From Cyanodermella asteris (lineage: Eukaryota; Ascomycota; Lecanoromycetes; Ostropales; Stictidaceae), in contig UYJD01000002.1 in the NCBI GenBank assembly GCA_900618795.1, positions 62,001-126,000 on the forward strand: a DNA stretch of 64,000 nucleotides, read 5' to 3'. The notes below the pieces were generated by a model. That model was not told the origin of the DNA, searched no databases, and saw nothing but the letters and a program-made list of their open reading frames with translations. Position numbers and translations under genes: made by a program. Shown one piece after another: positions 53,601 through 64,000 of this stretch. Each line of letters starts with the position of its first letter. The first letter of the stretch is position 1.

Positions 53601-55154
53601 GTCGACAGCCGTGCTCTCCAAAATCAAAGGGCTTTCCAGCACAGCAACGTTGGGCGCACGCATCAACACCCGGAACATTTCCAACAGGGCATGCCCGCAG
53701 GACTCCAAGGGGTTCGACGGCCTTCACAGCCATCGCTGAACGCGGATCGCCCCCGTCTCTGGACACAAGAAGCATTCCAGCCTCTCCGCCCGGCAACATC
53801 GGCTGGAAGGCCTATTTTGCCTGTACTTCAGCCTCGCCAAACCTCCCCTCAACATACCTTCCCGATAAATGACACCATGTCACCTCCCGCCCGACCAGTC
53901 TTCAGTCGCTCACCTTCCGTCCAGCCTCCCAAAGCCAACCTCCTCACACCGCCTTCTACTTCTGACTCCAATGCATCCCTTCGCCTCCGCAGCGACTCGC
54001 TCAAGGCTCTTGAGAAGTGGCCATTCATCCACGAAAGCGCTTCCAAACGCCCCAGCATGTATGCATCTCCCTATGCTTCAAACGGAGGCTACAATGAGAC
54101 TGCACTGGCCCCTGAGGCTCCCCAGCATCTGTCTACAACCCCTCAGATGCGGTCGAGAAGCACGAGCCTAATGCAGGACTTTCTGATCAAGGCGTCGCCT
54201 CATCAACGGGAGCTCGTGCGCGGCCATGCTCGCACGATCAGCACAGACAAGGCAGTAGCAAAATCTCGAGAAGCGGAGAGACGGATGAGCGAAAGCATAC
54301 AGCGACAAGCACGTCTCTCAGGCGGTAACATGAGCCCTATTGACATGTCGGAGGGCTTGCTCGGGCCTGATTTTGGCCGACCAGGGTCGTCAAGTGTGAT
54401 TTCCGACCGAGCTTCACCCTTTCCGGAGTTCAACGTGAATTCCACCGCCCACGCTCATCCTCAAGCGCGGTCGCCCGAGCCGACACCACTAGGGATCACT
54501 GAGCTTCCGGAGTTGAATACAGAGCGGAATCGAGACTCAAGCGGCGTGGTTGGCTTGTCAAACCTGCTGAACTTCCACGCGGCGGCCTTGGAATCCGCGA
54601 TCCGGCCTGCCCAGCATGGACGGACATTGAACCACCATCAACCAGACATCTACTATAGCACAGCAGATCAATTCTCGGCACATTTGCAACAAGTCGCAGC
54701 GCAGTATCCGATGGGCACGCGACCGAGCTCGTATAACAACTACATGCGAGACCTGCAAATGGCAGCCAGCGGCGATCTACGTCTGAAAGAAGACAAAACC
54801 CGTCCGGATAGCGCCGACATAGTGAAGCCCGGCGTCGGCGAGCCCGGGAACAGCAGCTTCCAGCCCTTGCACGGCTTCAGCGTGATGCAAGGCGATAAGA
54901 AGGTTGCCGTCACCCCAGCCGATATCAGGCGTGCCATGCCCGCTGAGCCATCGGGTCTCGACCGGAGGCTGAGTCCACCTCCCGCGCCCACGCTGAGTGG
55001 CGCCGACAACGATATCGCGGTTGATGATAGCTTGGTGGACTTTGATCATGATGAGACGGAGAAGCTGAAGAGTCCTCTCAAAGAGGGATTTGGCAACAGT
55101 ACACTGCCGACCATGATCATGGGTATGGACGCCTTCGTCAACGAGAGGATGTAG
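50619..55154 (+). CDS. JmjN-JmjC-PHD histone lysine demethylase (KDM4/JHDM3 type)
   Basis: Fe(II)/2-oxoglutarate oxygenase predicted to remove methyl groups from histone H3 Lys9 and/or Lys36 in the nucleus. Exons: 50619-50864 and 50952-55154; the intron is 87 bp. The product is 1482 residues. JmjN is at about 77-117 (IPVFKPTMEQFSDFKRFID). JmjC is at about 345-505 with iron ligands His384 and Glu386 in FAWHLEDVDLYSINYIHFG and His473 in YPYGYHSGYNLGYNCAES; a Cys-x-Cys (KKCNCESD) after it matches the KDM4 zinc site. An extended PHD follows (about 590-690) with CCLCPHN, LKCNHCRSKRGSVFQC and YHASCA. A GKRPRGRPKKG AT-hook-like motif lies between JmjN and JmjC (about 208-218). The C-terminal half is long, Pro/Ser/Gln-rich and disordered. 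Confidence 0.95.
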
Positions 55155-56225
55155 AAGGACGACGATGAGACGCCAGTACGAGCTTTGAGATCGGGTATGC
55201 AGCAAGGTTCTTTCGTATCATGGAGTCGCTTTGAAGAGGAACAGAGGAAGAGGGAGGGAGAGATGGACGAGTGCCACGATTATGACAAACAAATTCTCGC
55301 TTTGTGAGAGCTTTCTTGTATAAAGTTTAGGAGAAGAAAAATTTTCATGTCTGTCATTGGGGTTTGTGTAAGGTGCGGAACCGCAGGTGCGAAAGCGAAC
55401 TCACGATCGAAAGGTGAGGGGGCCGGCGGGGGATTGGAAGGAAGGATTTGTGTCTCGGTTTCCCCGATGAGCAGCTATCCCATGTACACGATTCTCAGCA
55501 GCCTGAGATCGGAATTGCAATGCAAAGGAGTATTTTTATGAATTGATACTTGATCACTGAAGTCTTGTGCATGTTCCAACTTTACAATAAGATCTCTTCA
55601 CCTACGTAACATTCGGGTAGTGTTCAAGCAGATTGTCAGTTTTTCAGGTTTTCTTTTTTTTTTTTCCTTCTTTTTTTTTCGTTGTCTGATTGTTCTTTGT
55701 GATTTTCGCATACACGTTCGCACGAATGTTGATCGCGATCATTTTAATCCTAGATTATTTAACCGATTTTTCGTTTGACTCCTTCCCCATCTCTTCCACT
55801 TAGTCCAATTGAGGGTTTTGTTTTTTCTTTCTCCCTTTTTTTTTTAATTTTTTATCTTTTTTTCCTTCGTGTGAGGGGTCTAGCTTCCTGGGCAGGGGCA
55901 GGTCTATTGCAGACAACAATCTCTCCGAATACTCTCGTTCTGAGCGCTCGTAGGTACAGAAGATGAATCCTGCCTCCTCCTCTGTGCCATGGTTGCCTTC
56001 GCTGATAAGGTCCTCGACGTCGTTCTAGTCGTCTATCACGCCGAGGTCTTGCCCGCATGGCTGCTGGCTCGGTCCTGGTGGTTGCGGTTGTTAGGAAGGA
56101 GAACACCATGTAGATTCTCGAGCCTGTTGTGGGTTTACGGATACTTTTGGAAGATTGCTCGGCGATGCGTTCTCGACCTGGAGAATACAGCTGAATGGCT
56201 GATCATCCTTGGGTGTCCACCTGAA
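55155..56225. other. Convergent 3' flanks with T-rich tracts
   Basis: About 1.07 kb between the demethylase stop and the stop of the minus-strand CCCH gene. Two strongly T-rich tracts lie at 55649-55679 and 55817-55870. No gene is supported. Confidence 0.55.
55649..55870. repeat. Poly-T/pyrimidine low-complexity tracts
   Basis: Two tracts of nearly pure T (55649-55679, 55817-55870), with ordinary sequence between. As plus-strand T they could help end the demethylase transcript; read from the other strand they are A-tracts that disfavour nucleosomes. Confidence 0.7.
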
Positions 56226-58251
56226 TTACCATTCGCCTGAGGCCTCCAAGTCGACCTCGTCGGATCCATTGGATGCCGTTGTCATATGCTCGTTCTTACT
56301 CTCGCGATTTTCGTCGTCTTGCACCGGAGAATCTGGTGCACTGTATTCCCTCTCACCACCGATATCTCTCTCTTGTTCTCGACCGTCGACTGGATCGCCA
56401 TCCTGCTCGTTCTTTGCGTCATCAGATTTCTTGCCTGACGGTTCCTCGCCTGCTGAATCTTCCAGATCAATCAAGTTCTCGCTCTTAGGGTCACTATTAT
56501 GGGGGCTGTTGGGACTGTCACTGCAGAGGTTCACATTAGTACAAAATCTCTTCTGGGTCGTCCTCATCGAGACTGGGGAAATGAGACAGGGGAATCGTGT
56601 GCAACCTACCCCCATGTGGTCGAATCTTCGAAGGACCGACTGTCGGGACTGTCGTTAGATCGCCCAGCATGCATCCGCACCGTCCGAGGCGGTAGTCCAG
56701 CACGCGGCTTCATCTTCCATGCCATACTCTGCTTCCAATCCGATTTCGAAGGATGCGGCGAGCCTGGTCCCTCGTAATCGCTACTGTCGTTGCTGCCAGT
56801 CACGGTTTTCAGGGCCAGTCCTTGTTGCTCAAACTTGACCCAACGATCGACATCGAGATTCACACCATGCATCAGCTTTGGAAACCTGCATGGCTTGCCC
56901 CCTTTGCAATCCGCTGTTGGGCATATGTGACCGAAATAGCAGTTCAAGAAGCGACATTCTGGTCCTCGTGGACACGGGATCCCGCGCGTGTAATGTCTCA
57001 GACATAGGCGCATCGAATCGTCGATTGGACTGTGATCGTAGCGGCACGAGCCACCGTGCTTGCACCAGGTGCCCAGATGATGGGTAGCGCACATCTTGGG
57101 CAATTCATCGAAGGCTCTGAGATCGTGGGCTGGAGGTTTGGGTAGCGGTGTATCCAATCGCTGGCCGGATCTGTTTATTGGGATTAATCCTGTATCATCA
57201 GATCGACGAGCTGGAAGCATGGTCGCTTCATCTTTCGGGTCGAGCTGTGGATGGTATGGTCGACTGGACTGCTGCTCGACCGCCGACTTGTTTAGTGTGA
57301 TAGCGTCGGCCTCGTTAATGCTGGTGTCTTCGTTGGAGGACGAGCGGCGCCACGAATCAAGCCAGTCATCCTTCTTGCGAGATGGAAGCGCATTGCTGGA
57401 AGCTTTGCGCGGGTTTGCAGACGTGACAATTCCATAGTCCAGTCGATCAGTGCGAAATATGCTGCTGTATTCCTCGATCGGTAGTTTGAGTCCCGCAAAT
57501 CCAGGCATCCAGGTCGCGGATTTGATCAGCGTGATCTTATCTGATCTCTTGCGATAAGGTGCGAGCATTTCCAGGAGACGTGCATCATTGCAGCCTGCGA
57601 ATATGATGTGGCCACAAAGGCTCGTTCCTGCGTAGGCTTCGAAGCATGCTCTGACCTTTGGATTATCGTGGGGATGTTCCTTGCTGTCTCCAGCATCGAC
57701 GATATCAAATGTATCTCTGGCGCTGTTGAAGCCAGCAATGAAAGGTGCGATAGCCCTTGCTTCGTTCCCGACCAGATGATGTTTCGCAAGCAGTTTTGAT
57801 ACCCAGGCAACATTCATGAAGATGTGAACATGAACAGGACCATCGTCAGGCACATGAGCGGCACGAAGGGATCTGCGCACCTGACTGTGCAGGAGCGTTG
57901 CAGCTGTCTTGCCGCCATCATAGCCTTGCTTCAGAAGCTCGTCCTTGAAGATGTGAAAGTTACCATCGACAATGGCGAGGATGAAAGGCTTGCGCTCCGG
58001 GCCCAGAGCGCGTCGCTGGTTCTTGGCGCGTTCTTTCTCTAAATCCCGGCCAAGTGCCTGATTCTCATCCAAAAGCTGGTGATAGCCATCAATGAAGCGC
58101 TGAGATCGAAAGTGTCAGCCGTTGATTCCATCAATAGAAACTATGAGACGAAACGCGGACTCACATCAATGTGGAGTCGATGATTCCTGTCTGCCTTGTA
58201 GAATGAGTCGAGGCTGTGTCTCTGGTCAGATATGTCCTCCTCAGAGAACAT
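56226..58251 (-). CDS. CCCH zinc-finger protein with possible PIN/NYN-like N-terminal domain
   Basis: Exons: 58165-58251, 56610-58099 and 56226-56520; introns are 65 and 89 bp, the last with a TACTAAT branch site. The product is 623 residues. Residues 1-65 are helical and charged. Residues about 66-245 form a globular domain with FILAIVDGNFH (Asp74), FDIVDAGDSKEHPHDNPKV (Asp164, Asp167, Asp174) and HIIFAGCNDARLLEML (Asp201). This series of acidic residues on predicted strands resembles NYN/PIN ribonucleases, but I cannot confirm it. A polar linker follows. Then come Cys/His fingers: CX8CX5CX3H in CATHHLGTWCKHGGSCRYDH, a second with four Cys and a third CX4CX5CX6H. The C-terminus is acidic. 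Probably an RNA-binding protein; nuclease activity is speculative. Confidence 0.87.
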
Positions 58252-59135
58252 TGTGTCCGCGCCGTGCTCTGAAGCACTCACTGGCCCTTCTGCGTGCTCG
58301 GTAGGTCAAGACGGGATGCAGTAATGCAGCAAAGATGGCGCTTCAAAAGGACCCGAGCAATGCGAGCAAGGGCGTACTACTTTTAAGTTTGTACACCGAC
58401 TATCTCATGCTGTTGCGATATTGGAGGATCTGGTATCCGGTATACCAGTCAGGCTGCGAAGTCGCTTATTGTATCTCATCTCCCACCATGATTGGCACGA
58501 AGGCAAGCGACCGGCGCGAAGTCGGCAGACGGCGAAAGAACAACAAACAGTCAGGCCGCGCCGATATGAGATGCTGGTCAGTCCGGTTGGCGGTCGCCGT
58601 TTTGACCTCCCACGCTCACACCCACTCGCACTCGCACCCGCACGCTCGGACTTGAACTCCAGCTTGCGGATCCGGGGACTGACATGACGCCCGTCACGTG
58701 ATTTGTTTCGAGCGCTTCCCGGTCACGTGGTCGACGTATCACTGGCCCTCGCACTCAATTCAAGCAGAGCTCGCGTGCGCTGCTTGAGCCTGCACTTCAA
58801 TGCAGTAGGCTCGCGTGTTCGGAAATTTGAATAGTCAAAATCGACGTAGACTCGAATAGATTTGCAGCGGCATCATGGCCACCTACCAAGGGCTCGCTCG
58901 ACCTACTGCGCTTGCCTGATTGACGGCGTGCGGGCAACTGCGTGTTTGGGCCTGAGCTCGGGACCCTTCGCTCACTTTCCACCCTCTCGAGCTGCTGCAC
59001 TCCTCTTCAACCTTACCCTCCATCCTCTCAAGCTCCTGAAAACTGCCATTAGCGTTTAAGAAACTCAATCCAGCCCACACCCAACCAATTTCCTGCCCCT
59101 TCCATTACAACCTAGCACCCTCCAGCTGCGCAACC
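58252..59135. promoter_or_regulatory. Divergent promoter, CCCH gene and YAG7-like gene
   Basis: 884 bp between two divergent ATGs. Two CACGTG boxes lie at 58695-58700 and 58724-58729, 29 bp apart and both preceded by GT. Left of them is a short CACTCG/CACCCG-rich patch (58612-58649). The part before the YAG7 ATG is C/T-rich. Confidence 0.6.
58695..58729. promoter_or_regulatory. Pair of CACGTG boxes
   Basis: CACGTG at 58695-58700 and 58724-58729, spaced about three helix turns so both would face the same side. CACGTG is the known core for fungal bHLH factors of the Cbf1/Pho4 type. Since the region is shared, both flanking genes could respond. Confidence 0.5.
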
Positions 59136-60738
59136 ATGGCCGCGGCGGCGAACCCTATCGTCTCTTCCGAGAACAAGTCGTCCAAGCGAAAGAAGGCCAA
59201 GAACGTCGAGGCTCCTGCTGCCAAATCTGAGTCTGTGAGACCGGCTCTTGCTGAGCTGTCCAATAACACTGAGAGTGCCAATGGCGCCGATGCAGCTGCA
59301 GGTGACAGCGATGACAGCCCGTATGTTCGAGAGCTCGCAAAGTAAGCAAACCTGTTCACCTCAGGTATCGCACGTTCTGACGTTTCGGACAGGAACGCCC
59401 GCAACCTCCGCAAGCGTTTGGTAAGCTCAATCGGTCAAATCGCCGCAGAAGACAAGCTAACGACCAACCAGAACAACACCGCGAAAGTCTCCCAGATCGT
59501 CGCTGCAAACCCCAGCAAGACCCTTGAACAACTCCTCGAAGAGAAGAAGATCAACACCGATCAGAAGCAGCAAGCCGAGAATAAGCCTGCCCTCGAGGCC
59601 CAGATCAAGAGCATTGACGAACGCTTGAGCCATTACAAGAAGTTTGAGGAAGAGACCTTGAAGCGACACGCCGCTGAGAAGGATCTGCTTGAGAAGAATC
59701 ACAGCCAGGCGCTGGAAGATGCCAAAGAGGAGGCTTATTCCAGAGCGAAGAAGGACTCTGAGGAGAATCTACGTGGCCAGCTCCTGACTCTCAGCCGCTT
59801 CTTGCGAGCCGCTGCCTCGATCAGGCAAAGCGAGCAGAAAGAGGAGGAGGCTGATGCTTTCGAAGGCGCCCTTCTACTGCTCTACGGCGGTGACATTGAG
59901 GCTGTCAATGCCATGCAGAATCTGATCAATGGCGATGACGCCATAGTTCCCAAGATCGATACGACGCCGTCGGGTTACTCTTGTACGTCAAACCACCATC
60001 TGAAGACCGACGCTCGCTAACAAATCCCCAGTCAAGCATATTCGCGGAAAGTCCATTGAAAGATCCGTTCCGCCAGAGCTTACCGCCGAGGCGACATCCA
60101 CCACCGTTGATGCCCTCGAAGCTACCGCCGAGTCCGCCGAGGCGGGTGTCAGCGATCCCACCATTGCGAATGCGAGCTTAACGGAGATTGAACAGGGAGA
60201 TACCGAGAATGCTACTTCGGCTGTTGAAATCGAGGCCCACAGTGCCGAGGATATCGAGACCAGCGCCATTCCCCAGGCTGCCATGATCGGTTCAGGAGCT
60301 GCTAACGCTGTAGCAGCAGCCGCGACAGCTGCTGATCCCGCATCTGACCCGATGACTTCCAGCATCAGCAACGATTGGACCGAGGTGCCTCGTGATCCTA
60401 CCGAGACGGACAAGGGTCTTGAGGCTACCCCTGCGGCAGCAACCACCAATGCTTGGGCTGAGAGCGTTCCCGAAGCTGCTCCTGTTGCCACAAGCTCTTG
60501 GGCCGAGGATGTGCCCGCTGAGGCTCCTGTCAATGACGGCTTCAGCGAGGTCCAGGGTAGAAACCGTGGACGAGGTCGCGTTGGTCGCGGAGGAGCTGTC
60601 GAATTCCGGGGTCGTGGAGGAAGATTCAGAGGCGGCCGTGGCAGAGGAGATGGCGAATATCGCGGACGTGGTTCACGGGGACGTGGCGGCAACAGCTTCC
60701 GCGGAGGCCGTGGTGGTGCCGAAGGTGGCCAGTCTTAG
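59136..60738 (+). CDS. YAG7-like ribosome-associated protein with RGG tail
   Basis: Exons: 59136-59341, 59393-59420, 59472-59982 and 60032-60738; introns are 51, 51 and 49 bp. The product is 483 residues. The N-terminus is basic (SSKRKKAKN), then YVRELAKNARNLRKRLNNT and the segment IVAANPSKTLEQLLEEKKI-NTDQKQQAENKPAL fit the dimerising region of fungal Yag7-like proteins. A helical Glu/Lys-rich stretch (about 110-170) and FLRAAASIRQSE, GALLLLYGGDIEAV follow. The middle is Ala/Glu-rich and disordered. The C-terminal 60 residues are an RGG/RGR box typical of RNA-binding proteins. The second intron is 51 nt long and has no stop in frame, so retention would add 17 residues. The family call is good but not certain. 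Confidence 0.85.
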
Positions 60739-61335
60739 GGATGTCTGCAATACCAAGCTGCTAATCCAAAGCAAGCTGACCGACCTCAGAAGGCGGCGAG
60801 AACCTGATGGGCACAAAGTGACCGGACGCGTTGGTGTTTTGTCATTTATGTCCCCAAGCTCGCATTGCAGCCAGGAATTCACAAGCCAGCGGTTCCACAC
60901 AAATCGCAACAAGGAGATGAACAAAAGGAAGACGAGATCAACACGGCCAATAACATCTGTACAACAAATTTTCTTCGCATAGTTTTCGGTATTTGCTTTG
61001 CGTTGCATCGGCATTGGACCGGCGAAGTGGCGGGTTGGGTTGTACTGTATAGCAATGGCTGATCGATCGATCGATCCTTGAAAACAATCAAGCAGGCATG
61101 AAGTTTCAAAACCATCTGATCCCTACTGACCTGTGCTAATTTTGACCTTCCTCCTCTCATAAACATTCAGCAACACTGGACGACAAACCTTTAAAAAATG
61201 GCCCTGCAACCTCGTGCAGGATAAAGTGAGAATCACAATGTACAGACCAACTTCTGTACGGCTTGGCAGTCCTAGATCAGATGTCCTGACCTACAGAGCA
61301 AGCACGAAAGATGTCAGTCTCCCAAAAGAACATCA
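60739..61335. other. Convergent 3' flanks
   Basis: About 600 bp between the stops of the YAG7-like gene and the Gln-rich gene. It has a GATCGATCGATCGATC tetranucleotide run at 61061-61076. No gene is seen. Confidence 0.5.
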
Positions 61336-64000
61336 TCACCAATCATCACCAAAATCATCACCCCCATCATCATCAAAAGCAACCGACACATCGGTCTCCT
61401 CATACGACACATCCCCATACGCATCCGTCTGCACATCGACCGTCTGCTGCTCCGCAAACACATTCCCGTTCCCATCTGCCATCACCTCCGTCTGCTGATA
61501 CTGCACATCCGTCGTTCCGTACTGGTCTGTCGCAACCTGCTCTGTCGTCGTTGCGTATAGGAAGCCATTCGAGTCCATCGATGCCTGCATTATCGGATTA
61601 GTTCTCTTGTTTCTTTCTGCGCGATAAAAGGGGAAAGGAAAATGGGTGTTGGGGAGACGTTTGGGAAGAGCTTGAGGGAGCTTACCACTGCGGTGCTGTC
61701 GCTCATGCCCCACGCGGCACCGCCGTCTTGCAGAACGACTTGATCCGACCCGACCGCCATCCCTGTACCGGGATCGGCATAGGCGTATTGTGTCTGCCCT
61801 TGGTCGGACACGCTCATGGCCTGGAATCCACCGGTCAAGCCCGTGACGTCCGTCTGTTCGGTCACTCCCGTGCCCGTCAGCGCAACGTCGTTGGTCACGT
61901 AGCTCGTGCCGGCAGCGCCCTGATCGTAGACGATGGTCTCGCCGTATGTGGTACCGATTCCGCCTTGTTCGACCACGACGGTCTCGGCGTACCCGGTTCC
62001 GACGGGTCCTTCTTCGACGATGACGGTGTCGCCGTATGTGGCCTCGACGACGACGCCGCCACCACCGCCACTGCTTTCCACGACGACGACCTCGCCTGGC
62101 TGGCCCGAATTGTCGATTATCACCGTCTGGCCGGATGCTGTCTCGTAGATCACGGGCTGTTGCTCATAAATCACGGGCTGCTGCTGGTAAATTACTGGCT
62201 GAGGTTGAGCGTAGTAGGGTTGTCCTTGGTAGTACGGCTGCTGTTGTTGATAGTGGTGGTGATTTTGCGGTCGATTCCCTCCGCCGCCTCCGTTGCCCCT
62301 TTCGTCTTTGCTGCCACCGAAGTTGAAGGTGGGGTTGAAGTTGATGTTTGGTTCGATGCCGAATTTGGATCCTCGACCACCGGACTGCGGTTGAGGAGAG
62401 GTTGTTTGAGGATGCACTTGGCCCTGCGGCTGTGACTGTGGTTGCAGTGGTTGTGATGCGTTTTGGACAATTTGTTGCTGTAACTGGATCACCTGCGGTT
62501 GCTGTGGTTGCTGCTGTTGAGGTTGACCCTGGACTTGCTGAACACCAGGAGCACTCGTCTGCGTTTGCACAGGTGGATGCTGTGTGTTTCCTTGGACACT
62601 CTGCGGCTGCGGCGACTGTACCATCTGATGAACTTGCTGGGCAACTTGGACGGCAGCGCCGACTGTCTGAACAACCTGGCCGGCTTGCTGTAGGTGGTTC
62701 CCACCATTTGGCTGTGGAGTCATGGGGCTTGGCTGAGAAGATATCGACGCTACACTCGGTCGGCCGTGCTGCTGCTGCATCGACTGTCCTCCAGTCGTCT
62801 GTGGCATCATCGGACTCGGCTGAGAAGAGACTGATGCTGCACTCGGTCGACCCGGTTGCTGCTGCACTTGAACGACCTGTACCTGCGGGCCCTGCGGCGT
62901 CTGCACGATACGTTGCACATACTGAATTGGCTGAGGCTGCTGACCAGCAACGGGTTGCGCAGTCTGGGGTTGTTGAGGAGCTTGCTGAACGACTTGGACA
63001 TTCTGTTGTGTCTGATTCGTCTGAAACTGCTGCTGTGGTGCCTGTTGGACGACTTGGACGTTCTGCTGCGTCGAAACCGTCTGGTTTTGCTGTTGTTGAG
63101 TCTGCTGGCCATGGTGACCGTGATGGGGTAGATGGTGGTGGTGATGCGAGTGATGTTGTTGATGACCCTGGCTGGTACCTTGCTGGTTGGCATGATGTGC
63201 CTGAGCGTTGTAGAAATCCTTGCCGACTCTGGCTACATCTTTACCGGCTTTTTGTACACCCTTGAACATCTTCTTGAGCTTCGCGCCAGTCTTGCCTGCG
63301 GATCCGCTGCTTGTGGTGGTTATTGTCGTTTCGACGGATTGAGCGGACGGTGCGATCGAGGGCGCTGACTGATAATGCTGTACGGGTGGTCTCTGAGCGG
63401 CTTGTTGCTGTGCTTGGCCCGTAAATTGTTGCTGGACCTGCTGGCTGTATTGCTGCATTTGTTGTGTTTGAAGCTGTGGCTGCTGTTGGAGTTGTGCTTG
63501 AGGCTGGGATGACATGGAAGCCCCTGAGACTGACGTTGTGTGAGCATGATGGCCGCTGCTTGGGGATTGAGGTGCTGGTAAGGGCGTGGATGTCTGCATC
63601 TGCACAGCTGGACTTGGAGCAACAGGCTGGCTTTGTTGTTGTTGTTGTTGGAACGGCGGATGCTGAACCTGTACACTTTGTGGGCGCTGTGGTTGCATCT
63701 GAGTTGTATGAGATTGGGGGGCCTGATAGGTTTGCATTTGCGGCTGTGAGTGCTGGGCCTGGGGATGCTGTAAACTTGGAGTCTGTGATGGTGTCATCGG
63801 GGATCCAGGTAGCTGAGCCACTGGCGAGCTAGCTTGCATCTCCGCAACGCCAAAATCTTGAGGACTGGGAGTATCGAACATGTGCTGGTTTGAGCCATGT
63901 TGAGTTTGATGTTGAGACTGGGCCTGCTGAAGGGTCACCGGCTGGGGGGCATGCAGAGAAGGCGAGGCACTGTGATGAGAGTTTGTCGAACCAGTGCTGA
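61336..64000 (-). CDS. Gln-rich low-complexity protein (5' part beyond right edge)
   Basis: The frame is open to the window edge, so the N-terminus is missing. Exons: 61686 to beyond 64000, and 61336-61584; the intron 61585-61685 is 101 bp. About 854 residues are visible. The main part is rich in Gln, Pro and His, with poly-Gln and poly-His runs and internal repeats such as QQNVQVVQQAPQQ (twice) and QPVIY (three times). One ordered-looking island KLKKMFKGVQKAGKDVARVG could be an amphipathic helix. The end is Gly/Val/Thr-rich with three 15-residue repeats, then a last exon that is acidic and ends DDFGDDW. No catalytic domain is visible; a domain such as WW may lie in the missing part. The function is unknown. 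Confidence 0.85.
61902..62036 (-). repeat. Coding tandem repeat, three 15-residue units
   Basis: Within the Gln-rich gene three 45-base units encode YGDTVIVEEGPVGTG, YAETVVVEQGGIGTT and YGETIVYDQGAAGTS, followed by a partial fourth. Each has Tyr at 1, Glu/Asp-Thr at 3-4, Val at 6-7 region and Gly at 10 and 13, a pattern suited to stacked beta strands. Confidence 0.8.

Noticed and set aside
62348-63265. 305-codon plus-strand frame rich in Val, Ala and Leu
   Set aside because: Complement of the CAG/CAA-rich Gln protein gene; no family signature.
1-64000. Transposons, viral fossils, CRISPR arrays
   Set aside because: No reverse transcriptase, integrase or transposase motif, no long terminal repeats and no regularly spaced repeats with unique spacers were seen.

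Overview
The window reads as a gene-dense chromosome segment of a filamentous ascomycete (Pezizomycotina). Introns are short (about 46-200 bp), with GT..AG borders and CTNAC/CTAAC-like branch points. There are cytosolic and mitochondrial eukaryotic housekeeping genes on both strands, pyrimidine-rich leaders and a balanced to slightly GC-rich composition. A Dothideomycete such as Mycosphaerellales would fit, but that rests on general resemblance, not on a search. The run of 361 N at 39909-40269 shows that this is a scaffolded draft assembly. I see no tRNA or rRNA gene, no CRISPR array and no recognisable transposon.

Layout. 1-5.1 kb: a secreted aspartic protease cut by the left edge, the mitochondrial import subunit PAM16 and a Pex23/24-type dysferlin-domain peroxin. 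5.1-8.3 kb: a gene-poor stretch with a degenerate 12-bp tandem array. 8.3-15 kb: a serine-rich orphan, a large methyltransferase-domain protein and a dienelactone hydrolase. 15.5-33.5 kb: a core block with a membrane nucleotide pyrophosphatase/phosphodiesterase, TRM1, an aromatic amino acid decarboxylase, the divergent chaperone pair ZUO1/CCT4, the sorting receptor VPS10, TMA22 (DENR) and a single-pass coiled-coil protein. 34.6-37.5 kb: SDH1 (succinate dehydrogenase flavoprotein) convergent with the Fe-S co-chaperone JAC1. 37.5-45.7 kb: a looser, accessory-looking segment with a small secreted protein, the assembly gap, an aldo-keto reductase and a flavin monooxygenase fused to a lipocalin-like C-terminal domain. 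45.7-64 kb: a carnitine acetyltransferase, a JmjN-JmjC-PHD histone demethylase, a CCCH-finger protein with a possible PIN/NYN-like N-terminal domain, a YAG7-type RGG protein and a Gln-rich low-complexity protein cut by the right edge.

The genes mostly act in separate pathways. Local links that look meaningful are ZUO1 with CCT4 (co-translational folding, one 255-bp promoter), SDH1 with JAC1 (mitochondrial Fe-S enzyme and Fe-S delivery), the CCCH protein with YAG7 (RNA/ribosome proteins, one promoter with two CACGTG sites) and the convergent reductase/monooxygenase pair. I found no clear new multi-gene system. The best leads are single proteins: the PIN/NYN-like plus CCCH protein, the secreted protein with a His...Cys layout, the monooxygenase fusion and the repeat-rich Gln protein. 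Exon borders were read by eye from splice consensus and family continuity.
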